From Citrobacter europaeus (lineage in GTDB: Bacteria; Pseudomonadota; Gammaproteobacteria; Enterobacterales; Enterobacteriaceae), in the NCBI GenBank assembly GCA_020099315.1, contig CP083650.1, positions 3,844,001 to 3,908,000 on the forward strand: 64,000 nucleotides of DNA. Direction: 5' to 3'. Within the stretch, counting starts at the first letter, position 1. The number at the start of each line of letters is the position of its first letter. The position numbers and the translations under genes are program-made. The notes beneath the pieces were generated by a model. The model was not told where the DNA came from and searched no databases. It was given only the letters and a program-made list of their open reading frames with translations. Below are positions 1-9,372 of the stretch, piece by piece.

Positions 1-31
1 AAGATAACTAAAAACCCTACAGGAGAGAATA

Positions 32-595
32 ATGATCGACACCATCACACTCGGTGCTGAGTGGTTTATCGGGTTGTTCCAGAAAGGCGGAGAGGTCTTT
101 ACCGGCATGGTAACCGGTATTCTGCCCCTGCTGATCAGTCTGCTGGTCATCATGAATGCGCTAATTAACTTTATCGGTCAGCAGCGCATTGAACGTTTTG
201 CCCAGCGCTGCGCCGGAAACCCGCTGTCCCGCTATCTGCTGCTGCCGTGCATCGGCACATTTGTGTTTTGTAACCCAATGACGCTGAGCCTGGGCCGCTT
301 TATGCCAGAAAAGTACAAGCCCAGCTACTACGCCGCCGCCTCATACAGTTGCCATTCCATGAACGGCTTATTCCCACACATCAACCCTGGTGAACTGTTC
401 GTCTATCTGGGGATCGCCAGCGGACTGACCACGCTGGGTCTTCCGCTCGGCCCGCTAGCGGTGAGCTATTTGCTGGTCGGTCTGGTGACCAACTTCTTCC
501 GCGGCTGGGTGACTGATTTCACCACCGCCATCTTTGAGAAAAAAATGGGCATTCAACTTGAGCAGAAAGTGCATCTGGCGGGAGCAACATCATGA
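32..595 (+). CDS. srlA: Glucitol/sorbitol PTS permease, IIC2 subunit
   Basis: This 187-residue membrane protein is one half of the sorbitol-specific PTS channel that imports sorbitol as sorbitol 6-phosphate. The sequence matches E. coli SrlA almost along its whole length from memory, including the opening AEWFIGLFQKGGEVFTGM stretch and several hydrophobic segments. A good ribosome site (aggagag) precedes the ATG. The stop overlaps the srlE start by four bases (ATGA), so the two subunits are translationally coupled. It is the first gene of the srlAEBD-gutM-srlR-gutQ cluster; the operon promoter lies upstream of the window. Confidence 0.96.
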   Translation: MIDTITLGAEWFIGLFQKGGEVFTGMVTGILPLLISLLVIMNALINFIGQQRIERFAQRCAGNPLSRYLLLPCIGTFVFCNPMTLSLGRFMPEKYKPSYYAAASYSCHSMNGLFPHINPGELFVYLGIASGLTTLGLPLGPLAVSYLLVGLVTNFFRGWVTDFTTAIFEKKMGIQLEQKVHLAGATS

Positions 596-1563
596 CGCGT
601 ATTCGTATTGAAAAAGGCACCGGCGGCTGGGGCGGCCCGCTTGAACTGGATGCCGAACCGGGCAAGAAAATTGTCTATATCACCGCCGGGACTCGCCCTG
701 CAATAGTCGACAGGATAGCAAGTCTGACCGGTTGGCAGGCCGTTGATGGCTTCAAAGAAGGCGAGCCGCCGGAAAACGAAATTGGCGTGGCGATCATCGA
801 CTGCGGCGGCACGCTGCGCTGCGGGATCTATCCCAAACGTCGTATACCGACGGTGAATATTCACGCTACAGGTAAATCAGGCCCACTGGCCCAGTACATT
901 ATCGAAGACATCTATGTCTCTGGCGTAAAAGAAGAAAATATTACCATTGTCGGTGAAGCATCCGCTGCGACAACGCCTGCAAGCAGCACGATTGGTCGCG
1001 AGTACGACGCCAGCAAGAAAATTACGGAACAAAGCGACGGTCTGCTGGCAAAAGTTGGGATGGGAATGGGTTCAGCAGTTGCGGTTCTGTTTCAGGCCGG
1101 ACGCGACACTATCGATACCGTTCTGAAAACCATTCTGCCATTTATGGCGTTCGTCTCGGCGCTGATCGGCATCATCATGGCTTCTGGTCTGGGGGACTGG
1201 ATTGCCCATGGACTCGCACCACTGGCCAGCCATCCGCTGGGACTGGTCACTCTGGCGCTGATCTGTTCTTTCCCGCTGCTGTCACCTTTTCTCGGCCCCG
1301 GCGCGGTTATCGCCCAGGTTATCGGCGTTCTGATCGGCGTACAGATTGGTTTGGGGAACATCCCTCCACATCTGGCGCTACCTGCCCTGTTCGCCATTAA
1401 CGCCCAGGCTGCATGCGATTTTATTCCTGTCGGGTTGTCGTTGGCCGAAGCGCGTCAGGACACGGTCCGCGTCGGCGTGCCATCTGTTCTGGTGAGCCGT
1501 TTTCTGACCGGCGCACCTACCGTTCTCATCGCCTGGTTTGTTTCCGGCTTTATTTACCAATAA
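592..1563 (+). CDS. srlE: Glucitol/sorbitol PTS permease, IIBC1 subunit
   Basis: This 323-residue protein joins the cytoplasmic IIB phosphotransfer domain (roughly residues 1-120, with the cysteine-containing IDCGGTLRCGIYP segment) to a membrane IIC1 half (roughly 160-323, strongly hydrophobic). It takes phosphate from SrlB and passes it to incoming sorbitol. Length is close to the 319 residues of the E. coli protein. It overlaps srlA by four bases and is followed after 13 bases by srlB, which fits a tightly coupled operon. Confidence 0.95.
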   Translation: MTRIRIEKGTGGWGGPLELDAEPGKKIVYITAGTRPAIVDRIASLTGWQAVDGFKEGEPPENEIGVAIIDCGGTLRCGIYPKRRIPTVNIHATGKSGPLAQYIIEDIYVSGVKEENITIVGEASAATTPASSTIGREYDASKKITEQSDGLLAKVGMGMGSAVAVLFQAGRDTIDTVLKTILPFMAFVSALIGIIMASGLGDWIAHGLAPLASHPLGLVTLALICSFPLLSPFLGPGAVIAQVIGVLIGVQIGLGNIPPHLALPALFAINAQAACDFIPVGLSLAEARQDTVRVGVPSVLVSRFLTGAPTVLIAWFVSGFIYQ

Positions 1564-1576
1564 GAGGCACTCAAAA

Positions 1577-1939
1577 ATGACCGTGATTTATCAAACCACC
1601 ATCACCCGCATCGGACAGAGCGCCCCGGATGCGCTCTGCGACCAGATGCTGATTACCTTTCGTGAAGGTGCCCCTGCGGATATCGAGGAGTTTTGCTTCA
1701 TCCATTGCCACGGAGAACTAAGCGGCTCATTGCAAGCAGGGATCCAATTTGTGCTGGGTCAGCATCACTACCCGGTCACGGCCGTTGGCAGCGTGGCGGA
1801 ACAAAACTTACGTGAACTGGGCCATATCACCCTGCGTTTTGACGGACTGAGTGAAGCGGAATTCCCTGGCACCGTACACGTTGCGGGTCCTGTACCAGAC
1901 GGTATAGCGCCGGGCTGTATTTTGAAGTTTGTTGCTTAA
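1577..1939 (+). CDS. srlB: Glucitol/sorbitol PTS IIA component
   Basis: This 120-residue cytoplasmic IIA protein accepts phosphate from HPr and passes it to SrlE. I start it at the ATG at 1577 (MTVIYQTTITRIG), which matches the family N-terminus; an in-frame ATG at 1538 would overlap srlE and add 13 unrelated residues. The FCFIHCHGELSG region carries candidate phosphorylation histidines. The gene sits between srlE and srlD. Confidence 0.94.
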   Translation: MTVIYQTTITRIGQSAPDALCDQMLITFREGAPADIEEFCFIHCHGELSGSLQAGIQFVLGQHHYPVTAVGSVAEQNLRELGHITLRFDGLSEAEFPGTVHVAGPVPDGIAPGCILKFVA

Positions 1940-1956
1940 GATTGAAGGAGATAAAG

Positions 1957-2736
1957 ATGAATCAGGTTGCCGTTGTCATTGGTGGAGGCCAGACCCTGGG
2001 GGCATTCCTTTGCCGTGGGCTTGCGACAGAAGGATACCGCGTCGCGGTGGTGGATATTCAAAGCGATAAAGCCGCCAACGTCGCGCAGGAAATTAACGCC
2101 GAGTTTGGCGAAGGCACCGCCTACGGTTTTGGCGCAGATGCCACCAGCGAGCAGAGCGTGCTGGCGTTATCGCGCGGAGTGGATGAAATATTTGGCCGCG
2201 TCGATCTGCTGGTTTACAGCGCGGGTATCGCTAAAGCCGCGTTTATCAGCGACTTTCAGCTTGGGGATTTCGACCGCTCGCTGCAAGTGAATCTGGTTGG
2301 CTACTTCCTCTGCGCACGTGAATTCTCACGCCTGATGATCCGCGATGGCGTTCAGGGGCGCATTATCCAGATCAACTCCAAATCAGGGAAAGTGGGCAGT
2401 AAACACAACTCAGGTTATAGCGCGGCAAAATTTGGCGGCGTGGGCCTAACCCAGTCGCTGGCGCTGGATCTGGCGGAATACGGGATTACCGTGCATTCGT
2501 TGATGCTCGGTAATCTGCTGAAATCACCGATGTTTCAGTCGTTATTGCCGCAATATGCGACCAAGCTTGGCCTTAAGCCAGACGAAGTTGAGCAGTATTA
2601 CATTGATAAGGTTCCGCTCAAGCGCGGCTGCGATTATCAGGACGTGTTGAATATGCTGCTGTTTTACGCCAGCCCGAAAGCCTCTTACTGCACAGGGCAG
2701 TCCATCAACGTCACCGGCGGTCAGGTGATGTTTTAA
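1957..2736 (+). CDS. srlD: Sorbitol-6-phosphate 2-dehydrogenase
   Basis: This 259-residue short-chain dehydrogenase oxidises sorbitol 6-phosphate to fructose 6-phosphate with NAD+. It shows the N-terminal Rossmann motif VVIGGGQTLG and the catalytic SDR tetrad region with YSAAK (Tyr and Lys four residues apart). The ATG at 1957 has the site gaaggag just upstream and gives the exact E. coli length; a TTG at 1942 is a less likely start. The gene is followed by a REP element and then gutM. Confidence 0.95.
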   Translation: MNQVAVVIGGGQTLGAFLCRGLATEGYRVAVVDIQSDKAANVAQEINAEFGEGTAYGFGADATSEQSVLALSRGVDEIFGRVDLLVYSAGIAKAAFISDFQLGDFDRSLQVNLVGYFLCAREFSRLMIRDGVQGRIIQINSKSGKVGSKHNSGYSAAKFGGVGLTQSLALDLAEYGITVHSLMLGNLLKSPMFQSLLPQYATKLGLKPDEVEQYYIDKVPLKRGCDYQDVLNMLLFYASPKASYCTGQSINVTGGQVMF

Positions 2737-2745
2737 TGTTGAATT

Positions 2746-2772
2746 GCCGGATGGCGACTGCGCTTATCCGGC
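2746..2772. repeat. REP element between srlD and gutM
   Basis: An imperfect hairpin with the enterobacterial REP arms GCCGGATGGCG and TTATCCGGC lies in the 54-base srlD-gutM gap. Such elements often stabilise upstream mRNA or trim polarity inside operons. Confidence 0.85.
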
Positions 2773-2790
2773 AAAATCAAAGGAGTACAT

Positions 2791-3150
2791 ATGGTTTCCG
2801 CACTGATTACCGTCGCCGCTATCGCCTGGTGTTTGCAACTGGCGCTTGGCGGCTGGCAAATATCCCGCTTTAACCGGGCGTTTGATAAACTCTGCCAACG
2901 GGGTCGGGTTGGCGTCGGTCGTTCCGGCGGACGGTTTAAACCACGCGTGGTGGTCGCCATCGCGCTGGATGAGCGGCAACGGGTTACCGATACGTTGTTT
3001 ATGAAAGGTCTTACGGTATTCGCCAGACCCGGCAAAATTGCCACAATAATGGGCAAACATCTTGATGATTTACAGCCTGATGTGATCTTTCCCCATGATC
3101 CGTTAGCGCAGAATGCACTATCATTGGCGCTTAAACTGAAACATGGGTAA
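2791..3150 (+). CDS. gutM: Glucitol operon activator GutM
   Basis: This 119-residue protein corresponds to GutM (SrlM), the accessory activator of the sorbitol operon. It opens with a hydrophobic segment (MVSALITVAAIAWCLQLALG), which suggests membrane attachment, followed by a basic cytoplasmic region. How GutM activates is not clear from sequence. It lies between srlD and the repressor gene srlR, as in E. coli, and a clear ribosome site (aaaggag) precedes the start. Confidence 0.9.
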   Translation: MVSALITVAAIAWCLQLALGGWQISRFNRAFDKLCQRGRVGVGRSGGRFKPRVVVAIALDERQRVTDTLFMKGLTVFARPGKIATIMGKHLDDLQPDVIFPHDPLAQNALSLALKLKHG

Positions 3151-3220
3151 TTTCGTTGTGAATGCTAATAGCTTGCGAAATTATCATTTTGCAACCTATT
3201 AAGTCAGGGTAATCACGCCT

Positions 3221-3994
3221 ATGAAACCTCGTCAGCGTCAGGCTGCCATACTGGAGCATCTGCAAAAGCAGGGAAAATGCTCGGTTGAAGAACTGGCCCA
3301 CTACTTTGACACGACCGGCACGACCATTCGCAAAGACCTGGTCATTCTGGAAAATGCCGGAACCGTCATTCGTACCTATGGCGGCGTAGTATTAAATAAA
3401 GACGAATCCGACCCGCCAATCGATCATAAAACGCTAATCAATACGCATAAAAAAGAGCAGATTGCCGAAGCCGCCGTCCGTTTTATACACGATGGCGACT
3501 CTATTATTCTGGATGCGGGTAGCACCGTATTGCAGATGGTGCCGATGCTCACACGCTTTAGCAACATCACCGTCATGACCAACAGTCTGCACATTGTTAA
3601 CGCCCTTTCGGAGCTGGACAACGAGCAAACCATCCTGATGCCCGGCGGGACCTTTCGCAAAAAATCTGCGTCATTTCACGGTCAGCTGGCAGAAAACGCC
3701 TTTGAGCAGTTCAGCTTTGATAAACTCTTCATGGGAACCGACGGCATTGACCTCAATGCCGGCGTGACCACCTTTAATGAGGTGTTTAGCGTCAGTAAAG
3801 CGATGTGTAATGCTGCTCGTGAAGTGATTCTGATGGCTGACTCGTCAAAATTCGGGCGTAAAAGCCCTAATGTTGTGTGCAGTCTGGAAAGCGTCGACAA
3901 GCTGATTACCGATGCGGGTATCGACCCTGCGTTTCGTCAGGCGCTGGAAGCAAAAGGGATTGAAGTAATCATAACCGGAGAAACCAATGAGTGA
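3221..3994 (+). CDS. srlR: DeoR-family repressor of the glucitol operon
   Basis: This 257-residue DeoR-family repressor has an N-terminal winged helix (about residues 1-58, with CSVEELAHYFDTTGTTIRKD as recognition region) and a C-terminal sugar-phosphate sensor domain with the ILDAGST motif. It represses srl genes until inducer is present. The stop overlaps the gutQ start by eight bases. The 70 bases between gutM and srlR could hold a weak internal promoter, but I see no convincing element. Confidence 0.94.
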   Translation: MKPRQRQAAILEHLQKQGKCSVEELAHYFDTTGTTIRKDLVILENAGTVIRTYGGVVLNKDESDPPIDHKTLINTHKKEQIAEAAVRFIHDGDSIILDAGSTVLQMVPMLTRFSNITVMTNSLHIVNALSELDNEQTILMPGGTFRKKSASFHGQLAENAFEQFSFDKLFMGTDGIDLNAGVTTFNEVFSVSKAMCNAAREVILMADSSKFGRKSPNVVCSLESVDKLITDAGIDPAFRQALEAKGIEVIITGETNE

Positions 3995-4952
3995 TGCACT
4001 ACTGAACGCGGGCCGTCAGACGTTAATGCTGGAACTACAGGAAGCCAGCCGACTGCCTGAGCGGCTGGGCGATGATTTTGTCCGTGCCGCCAATACTATC
4101 ATCCACTGCGAAGGCAAAGTGATCGTCTCCGGGATTGGAAAATCCGGCCATATTGGCAAAAAAATCGCAGCGACCCTCGCCAGTACCGGCACGCCCGCCT
4201 TTTTTGTGCATCCGGCGGAAGCGCTGCACGGTGACTTAGGGATGATTGAAAGCCGCGATGTCATGCTATTTATCTCCTACTCTGGCGGCGCAAAAGAGCT
4301 GGATCTCATCATCCCACGCCTGGAAGACAAATCCGTCGCCCTGCTGGCAATGACCGGAAAACCGACCTCACCGCTGGGTCTGGCCGCCAAAGCCGTGCTG
4401 GATATTTCCGTTGAGCGCGAAGCCTGTCCGATGCGTCTGGCACCAACGTCCAGCACCGTGAACACTTTAATGATGGGTGACGCACTGGCAATCGCCGTAA
4501 TGCAGGCGCGCGGCTTTAACGAGGAAGATTTTGCCCGCTCGCATCCGGCAGGTGCGCTGGGCGCTCGTCTGTTAAATAAAGTGCATCATCTGATGCGCCG
4601 TGACGATGCCATTCCGCAGGTGACGCTTACCACCAGCGTCATGGACGCGATGCTGGAACTCAGCCGCACGGGTCTTGGCCTGGTGGCGGTCTGCGACGAC
4701 GCGTCACTAGTGAAAGGGGTCTTTACCGACGGCGACCTGCGCCGCTGGCTGGTTGGCGGCGGAGCGCTCACCACTCAGGTTAGCGAAGCAATGACCCATA
4801 ATGGCATTACGCTGCAGGCGCAGAGCCGCGCGATTGATGCCAAAGAGATCCTGATGAAGCGCAAAATCACTGCCGCACCGGTGGTAGATGAAAACGGTAA
4901 ACTCACCGGTGCTATCAACCTGCAGGATTTCTATCAGGCCGGTATTATCTAA
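3987..4952 (+). CDS. gutQ: Arabinose-5-phosphate isomerase GutQ
   Basis: This 321-residue protein has an N-terminal SIS sugar isomerase domain (about residues 30-170, with GIGKSGHIGKKIAATLASTG) and two C-terminal CBS domains (about 205-320). It interconverts ribulose 5-phosphate and arabinose 5-phosphate, as KdsD does for LPS Kdo synthesis. It is coupled to srlR by an eight-base overlap and converges on norR, whose stop overlaps its own by four bases. No terminator hairpin fits between the two genes. Confidence 0.94.
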   Translation: MSDALLNAGRQTLMLELQEASRLPERLGDDFVRAANTIIHCEGKVIVSGIGKSGHIGKKIAATLASTGTPAFFVHPAEALHGDLGMIESRDVMLFISYSGGAKELDLIIPRLEDKSVALLAMTGKPTSPLGLAAKAVLDISVEREACPMRLAPTSSTVNTLMMGDALAIAVMQARGFNEEDFARSHPAGALGARLLNKVHHLMRRDDAIPQVTLTTSVMDAMLELSRTGLGLVAVCDDASLVKGVFTDGDLRRWLVGGGALTTQVSEAMTHNGITLQAQSRAIDAKEILMKRKITAAPVVDENGKLTGAINLQDFYQAGII

Positions 4953-6469
4953 TCCTTCAGCCCCAGACGTTTCGCCAGCCGGTGCAGGTTGGCGACGTCT
5001 GTTTCCAGCGCTCGCGCACTTGCCGCCCAACTATGGTTATTTTGCGCCAGTGCCCGACGGATCATTTCCCGCTGGAAAGACTCTGTTGCCTCACGCAGGC
5101 TGTGATGCTGTGGGATCTCCGCAACAACTTCTGCCGCCTGCGGAGCCGGACCTTCATCCAGCAGGGCAAAATGCTGCGCCTCCAGTACCACTTCATCCCC
5201 TGCCCTGGTCGCCCTTGCCAGAACCACCGCCCGGTGAATGGCATGTTCCAGCTCGCGCACGTTTCCAGGCCAGCCATAATTCAGCAGATGGCTACGCGCG
5301 CCGGGGCTTAACACTACGCGGGAAAGCCCCAGCCGCAGCCGACATTGCTCGCAAAAATAGCCAGCCAGCAGCACCACATCTTCGCCGCGTTCGCGAAGAG
5401 GCGGTACGTAAAGGGGAAAGACGCTCAGACGGTGGAACAGATCCGCACGGAAATTTCCGGCCAGCACCTCTTCGCGTAAATCACGGTTCGTCGCCGCCAG
5501 CACCCGCACATCCACGCGCAGACTGCGATCGTCACCCACACGCTGAATATCACCGTACTGCAATACGCGCAGCAGCTTAGCCTGTAGTGCTAACGAGAGT
5601 TCGCCAATCTCATCAAGAAACAGCGTCCCATTGTCGGCCATTTCAAACTTACCGCTACGATTGCTGATAGCCCCGGTAAACGCGCCTTTTACGTGCCCAA
5701 ACAGCTCACTTTCGGCTACGGTTTCCGGCAACGCCGCGCAGTTCAGATACACCAGCGGGTTTACCGCGCGCGGCGAACCTTCATGGATAGCTTTAGCCAC
5801 CAGCTCCTTCCCGGTCCCCGTTTCGCCGCTAATCAGTACGTTGAGATCGGACCCTGCCACAATCTCAATCTCTTTTTTCAGCTGCATCATATTGGGCGAC
5901 AGGCCAATCATCTGCGTTTCAGTCACCTGCTCGAAAGCCGTCGATGGGCCTGGCAGCATATTCTGGCTTTCCAGTTGTTCAATCAGCAGCGCATTGCTCA
6001 GCGCGCCCGCCGCCAGCGCGGCAATCAGTCTAAGCTCTTCATCGCTGAAAACATCGAACTGATCGGGCTCCATGCCATCCAGGGTTAACGCGCCAATCAG
6101 ATTTTGACCGGCGAACAGCGGTAAACCAATGCAGGCGTGTACCTTCAGGCTTTCCTGCCCCGGAATCAGCCCATCGTAAGGGTCTGGCAAATCGCTGTCG
6201 GCAGGGAAACGAACCACGTCCCCGGCACGGGCAATCGCCTCCAGACGCGGATGCCCCTCCAGGGTAAAGCGTCTGCCGAGAACATCCTGCGCCAGCCCAT
6301 CGATCGCCAGCGGAATAAACTGTCGGGACTCATAGCGCAGCAATGCCGACGCGTCGCACTCCAGCACCTGGCGTAAGGTGGTTATCAGGCGTTGAAAACG
6401 GTCCTGATGTCCAATACCGCTTTGTAATTCAATGGCGATGCCCGCCAGCACGTCTACGGAAAAGCTCAT
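4949..6469 (-). CDS. norR: Nitric oxide-responsive sigma-54 activator NorR
   Basis: This 506-residue enhancer-binding protein activates norVW when NO binds its N-terminal GAF domain (about residues 1-165). The central AAA+ domain shows Walker A GETGTGKE and the sigma-54 contact loop GAFTGA; a Fis-type helix-turn-helix sits at the C-terminus. I start it at 6469 (MSFSVDVLAG), which matches the E. coli N-terminus; longer in-frame starts would run into the NorR binding sites. It is divergent from norV and overlaps the gutQ end by four bases. Confidence 0.95.
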   Translation of the reverse strand: MSFSVDVLAGIAIELQSGIGHQDRFQRLITTLRQVLECDASALLRYESRQFIPLAIDGLAQDVLGRRFTLEGHPRLEAIARAGDVVRFPADSDLPDPYDGLIPGQESLKVHACIGLPLFAGQNLIGALTLDGMEPDQFDVFSDEELRLIAALAAGALSNALLIEQLESQNMLPGPSTAFEQVTETQMIGLSPNMMQLKKEIEIVAGSDLNVLISGETGTGKELVAKAIHEGSPRAVNPLVYLNCAALPETVAESELFGHVKGAFTGAISNRSGKFEMADNGTLFLDEIGELSLALQAKLLRVLQYGDIQRVGDDRSLRVDVRVLAATNRDLREEVLAGNFRADLFHRLSVFPLYVPPLRERGEDVVLLAGYFCEQCRLRLGLSRVVLSPGARSHLLNYGWPGNVRELEHAIHRAVVLARATRAGDEVVLEAQHFALLDEGPAPQAAEVVAEIPQHHSLREATESFQREMIRRALAQNNHSWAASARALETDVANLHRLAKRLGLKD

Positions 6470-6480
6470 GACTACCTCAT

Positions 6481-6538
6481 TGTCATTTTGACAATTCATA
6501 TTGTCATATTGACAATAAAATGAATAGTCATTTTGACT
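6481..6538. promoter_or_regulatory. Three NorR enhancer sites
   Basis: Three near-identical inverted repeats are spaced through this stretch: TGTCATTTTGACA at 6481-6493, TGTCATATTGACA at 6502-6514 and AGTCATTTTGACT at 6526-6538. They fit the GT-N7-AC core of known NorR sites, and E. coli also has three. They lie 50-110 bases upstream of the sigma-54 promoter of norV. Confidence 0.92.
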
Positions 6539-6590
6539 ACCACCTAATAAGCACCAAACAATAAAACCTTTAAAATCAATAAAATAAAAG

Positions 6591-6606
6591 TTGGCACACA
6601 ACCTGC
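6591..6606 (+). promoter_or_regulatory. Sigma-54 promoter of norVW
   Basis: The sequence TTGGCACACAACCTGC has the GG and GC doublets separated by ten bases, as required for -24/-12 recognition by sigma-54. Transcription would start about a dozen bases downstream, ahead of the norV ATG at 6660. Confidence 0.9.
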
Positions 6607-6659
6607 AATAAGCAAAACATCTTTTTTAGAAAAACGCTGAATTAATTACTGAGGTTGCT

Positions 6660-8099
6660 ATGTCTATTCTGGTTAAAAATAACATTCATTGGGTTGGCCA
6701 ACGTGACTGGGAAGTTCGTGATTTCCACGGGACTGAATACAAAACGCTGCGCGGTAGCAGCTACAACAGCTATCTCATCCGTGAAGAAAAAAATGTCCTG
6801 ATCGATACAGTAGACCACAAATTTAGCCGTGAATTCGTGCAGAACCTGCGCAGTGAAATTGACCTCGCGGATATCGACTACATCATCATTAACCACGCGG
6901 AAGAAGACCATGCCGGGGCGCTGACCGAGCTAATGTCCTGCATCCCGGATACGCCGATTTACTGCACAGCCAACGCCATTGACTCCATCAACGGGCACCA
7001 CCATCACCCGGAGTGGAATTTCAACGTGGTGAAAACCGGTGATTCACTGGACATTGGTAACGGCAAACAGCTGATCTTCGTTGAAACGCCGATGCTGCAC
7101 TGGCCTGACAGCATGATGACCTACATGACCGGCGACGCGGTGCTGTTCAGTAACGACGCCTTCGGTCAGCACTACTGCGACGAACGTCTGTTTAACGACG
7201 AAGTTGACCAGACCGAACTGTTCGAACAGTGCCAGCGTTACTACGCCAATATCCTGACGCCGTTCAGCCGTCTGGTTACACCGAAAATCACTGAGATCCT
7301 CGGCTTCAACCTGCCGGTCGATATGATTGCCACTTCTCACGGCGTGGTATGGCGCGACAACCCAACGCAAATCGTTGAGATGTACCTGAAATGGTCGGCG
7401 GATTACCAGGAAGACCGGATCACCATTTTCTACGACACCATGTCCAACAATACCCGCATGATGGCGGACGCCATTGCCCAGGGCATCAACGAAGTTGACC
7501 CGAACGTGGCGGTGAAAATCTTTAACGTCGCCCGTAGCGATAAAAACGAAGTTCTGACTAACGTCTTCCGCTCTAAAGGCGTGCTGGTCGGTACTTCGAC
7601 GATGAACAACGTGATGATGCCGAAAATCGCGGGTCTCGTGGAAGAGATGACCGGCCTGCGTTTTCGCAACAAACGCGCCAGCGCTTTTGGCTCACACGGC
7701 TGGAGCGGCGGAGCGGTAGACCGTTTATCCACGCGCCTGCAGGATGCAGGTTTCGAGATGTCGCTGAGCCTCAAAGCCAAATGGCGTCCGGACCTGGATG
7801 CGTTGGAACTGTGCCGCCAGCACGGCCGTGAAATTGCTCGTCAGTGGGCGCTTGCTCCACTGCCGGAAACAACCGTGAAAGCAGCATCCAAAGAAGAAGA
7901 GTGCGCCTGCGCAGCAGCCGATCTCGGTCCATGCATGCAATGCAGCGTGTGCCAGTGGATTTACGACCCGGCAAAAGGTGAACCGCTGCAGGATGTTGCG
8001 CCGGGAACGCCGTGGAGCGACGTGCCTGACAACTTCCTGTGCCCGGAATGTTCATTAGGTAAAGACGTCTTCGACGTACTGGCAACGGAGGCAAAATGA
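6660..8099 (+). CDS. norV: Flavorubredoxin, anaerobic nitric oxide reductase
   Basis: This 479-residue cytoplasmic flavodiiron protein reduces NO to N2O under anaerobic conditions. The metallo-beta-lactamase-like domain carries the diiron ligands H79, E81 and D83 in NHAEEDHAG. A flavodoxin domain follows (about 250-395), and a C-terminal rubredoxin domain has two cysteine pairs (CSVCQWIYDP and LCPEC). Length equals the E. coli protein. It receives electrons from NorW, whose gene overlaps the norV stop by four bases. The NorR sites and sigma-54 promoter upstream explain its NO induction. Confidence 0.96.
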   Translation: MSILVKNNIHWVGQRDWEVRDFHGTEYKTLRGSSYNSYLIREEKNVLIDTVDHKFSREFVQNLRSEIDLADIDYIIINHAEEDHAGALTELMSCIPDTPIYCTANAIDSINGHHHHPEWNFNVVKTGDSLDIGNGKQLIFVETPMLHWPDSMMTYMTGDAVLFSNDAFGQHYCDERLFNDEVDQTELFEQCQRYYANILTPFSRLVTPKITEILGFNLPVDMIATSHGVVWRDNPTQIVEMYLKWSADYQEDRITIFYDTMSNNTRMMADAIAQGINEVDPNVAVKIFNVARSDKNEVLTNVFRSKGVLVGTSTMNNVMMPKIAGLVEEMTGLRFRNKRASAFGSHGWSGGAVDRLSTRLQDAGFEMSLSLKAKWRPDLDALELCRQHGREIARQWALAPLPETTVKAASKEEECACAAADLGPCMQCSVCQWIYDPAKGEPLQDVAPGTPWSDVPDNFLCPECSLGKDVFDVLATEAK

Positions 8100-9229
8100 G
8101 CCGCGGAATTGTCATTATTGGTTCGGGCTTCGCTGCCCGCCAGTTAGTCAAAAATATCCGTAAGCAGGATGCAAATGTCCCGCTGACCCTGATTGCTGCG
8201 GACAGCATGGATGAGTACAACAAGCCCGATCTCAGCCATGTTATCAGTCAGTCGCAGCGTGCAGACGACCTCACCCGCCAGTCGGCGGGAGAGTTTGCCG
8301 AACAGTTTAATTTACGCCTGTTCCCGCACACCTGGGTAACCGACATCGACGCTGATGCTCACGTAGTGAAAAGCCAGGATCATCAGTGGCAGTACGACAA
8401 GCTGGTACTGGCGACGGGCGCTTCAGCCTTTGTACCGCCCGTTACCGGACGTGAGTTAATGCTCACGTTGAACAGTCAACAAGAGTACCGCGCCTGTGAA
8501 ACGCAGCTGCGCGACGCACAGCGGGTACTGATTGTCGGCGGCGGCTTGATTGGCAGCGAACTGGCGATGGATTTCTGTCGTGCCGGTAAAGCGGTGACGC
8601 TTATCGACAACGCCGCCAGCATTCTGGCTTCGCTGATGCCGCCGGAAGTCAGCAGTCGCTTACAGCATCGTCTGACCGATATGGGTGTACATCTGCTGCT
8701 GAAATCGCAGCTTCAGGGGCTGGAGAAAACGGCGTCGGGTATTCGCGCCACGCTCGATCGTAGCCGCAGCGTAGAGGTCGATGCGGTGATCGCCGCAACC
8801 GGTCTGCGCCCGGAAACTGCATTGGCACGCCGCGCCGGATTGAACATCAACCGTGGCGTCTGCGTCGACAGCTACCTGCAAACCAGCCATCCGGATATTT
8901 ACGCACTCGGCGACTGTGCGGAAATTAACGGTCAGGTACTTCCGTTCCTGCAACCGATTCAACTGAGCGCCATGTATCTGGCGAAAAACCTGCTCGGCGG
9001 CAATACGCCGTTGAAGCTGCCAGCCATGCTGGTAAAAGTCAAAACGCCGGAACTGCCATTGCATTTGGCCGGGGAAACCCAGCGCCGCGATTTGAACTGG
9101 CAAATTGCCGCCGAAACGCAGGGGATGGTCGCCAGAGGGATGAACGACGAAGGTCAGCTTTGCGCGTTCGTCGTCAGTGAAGACCGCATGAAAGAGGCCT
9201 TTGCGTTGCTGAAAACGTTGCCCGTGTAA
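8096..9229 (+). CDS. norW: NADH:flavorubredoxin reductase
   Basis: This 377-residue FAD enzyme passes electrons from NADH to the rubredoxin domain of NorV. It shows the FAD-binding motif IIGSGFAARQ at the N-terminus, the NAD-binding motif VLIVGGGLIGSE near residue 145 and the late FAD motif IYALGDCAE. It is translationally coupled to norV (ATGA overlap). A REP element and a rho-independent terminator follow. Confidence 0.95.
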   Translation: MSRGIVIIGSGFAARQLVKNIRKQDANVPLTLIAADSMDEYNKPDLSHVISQSQRADDLTRQSAGEFAEQFNLRLFPHTWVTDIDADAHVVKSQDHQWQYDKLVLATGASAFVPPVTGRELMLTLNSQQEYRACETQLRDAQRVLIVGGGLIGSELAMDFCRAGKAVTLIDNAASILASLMPPEVSSRLQHRLTDMGVHLLLKSQLQGLEKTASGIRATLDRSRSVEVDAVIAATGLRPETALARRAGLNINRGVCVDSYLQTSHPDIYALGDCAEINGQVLPFLQPIQLSAMYLAKNLLGGNTPLKLPAMLVKVKTPELPLHLAGETQRRDLNWQIAAETQGMVARGMNDEGQLCAFVVSEDRMKEAFALLKTLPV

Positions 9230-9237
9230 ATCGTGAT

Positions 9238-9265
9238 GCCGGATGGCGGCTTTGCTTTATCCGGC
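9238..9265. repeat. REP element after norW
   Basis: A REP hairpin with arms GCCGGATGGCGGC and TTATCCGGC lies nine bases after the norW stop. Confidence 0.85.
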
Positions 9266-9344
9266 TACGCTGCTACTGATTTATTAACCTCACGCACATG
9301 GATGTGCGTTGCCATTTGTCGGTATGCCCCGACATGTTTTTCTT

Positions 9345-9372
9345 GCCCCGCCAGTCCCGGGGCTTTTTTATT
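9345..9372 (+). terminator. Rho-independent terminator of norVW
   Basis: The stem gccccg (9345-9350) pairs with cggggc (9358-9363) around a seven-base loop and is followed by a run of T. It overlaps the 3' end of hypF, which reads from the other strand. Confidence 0.85.
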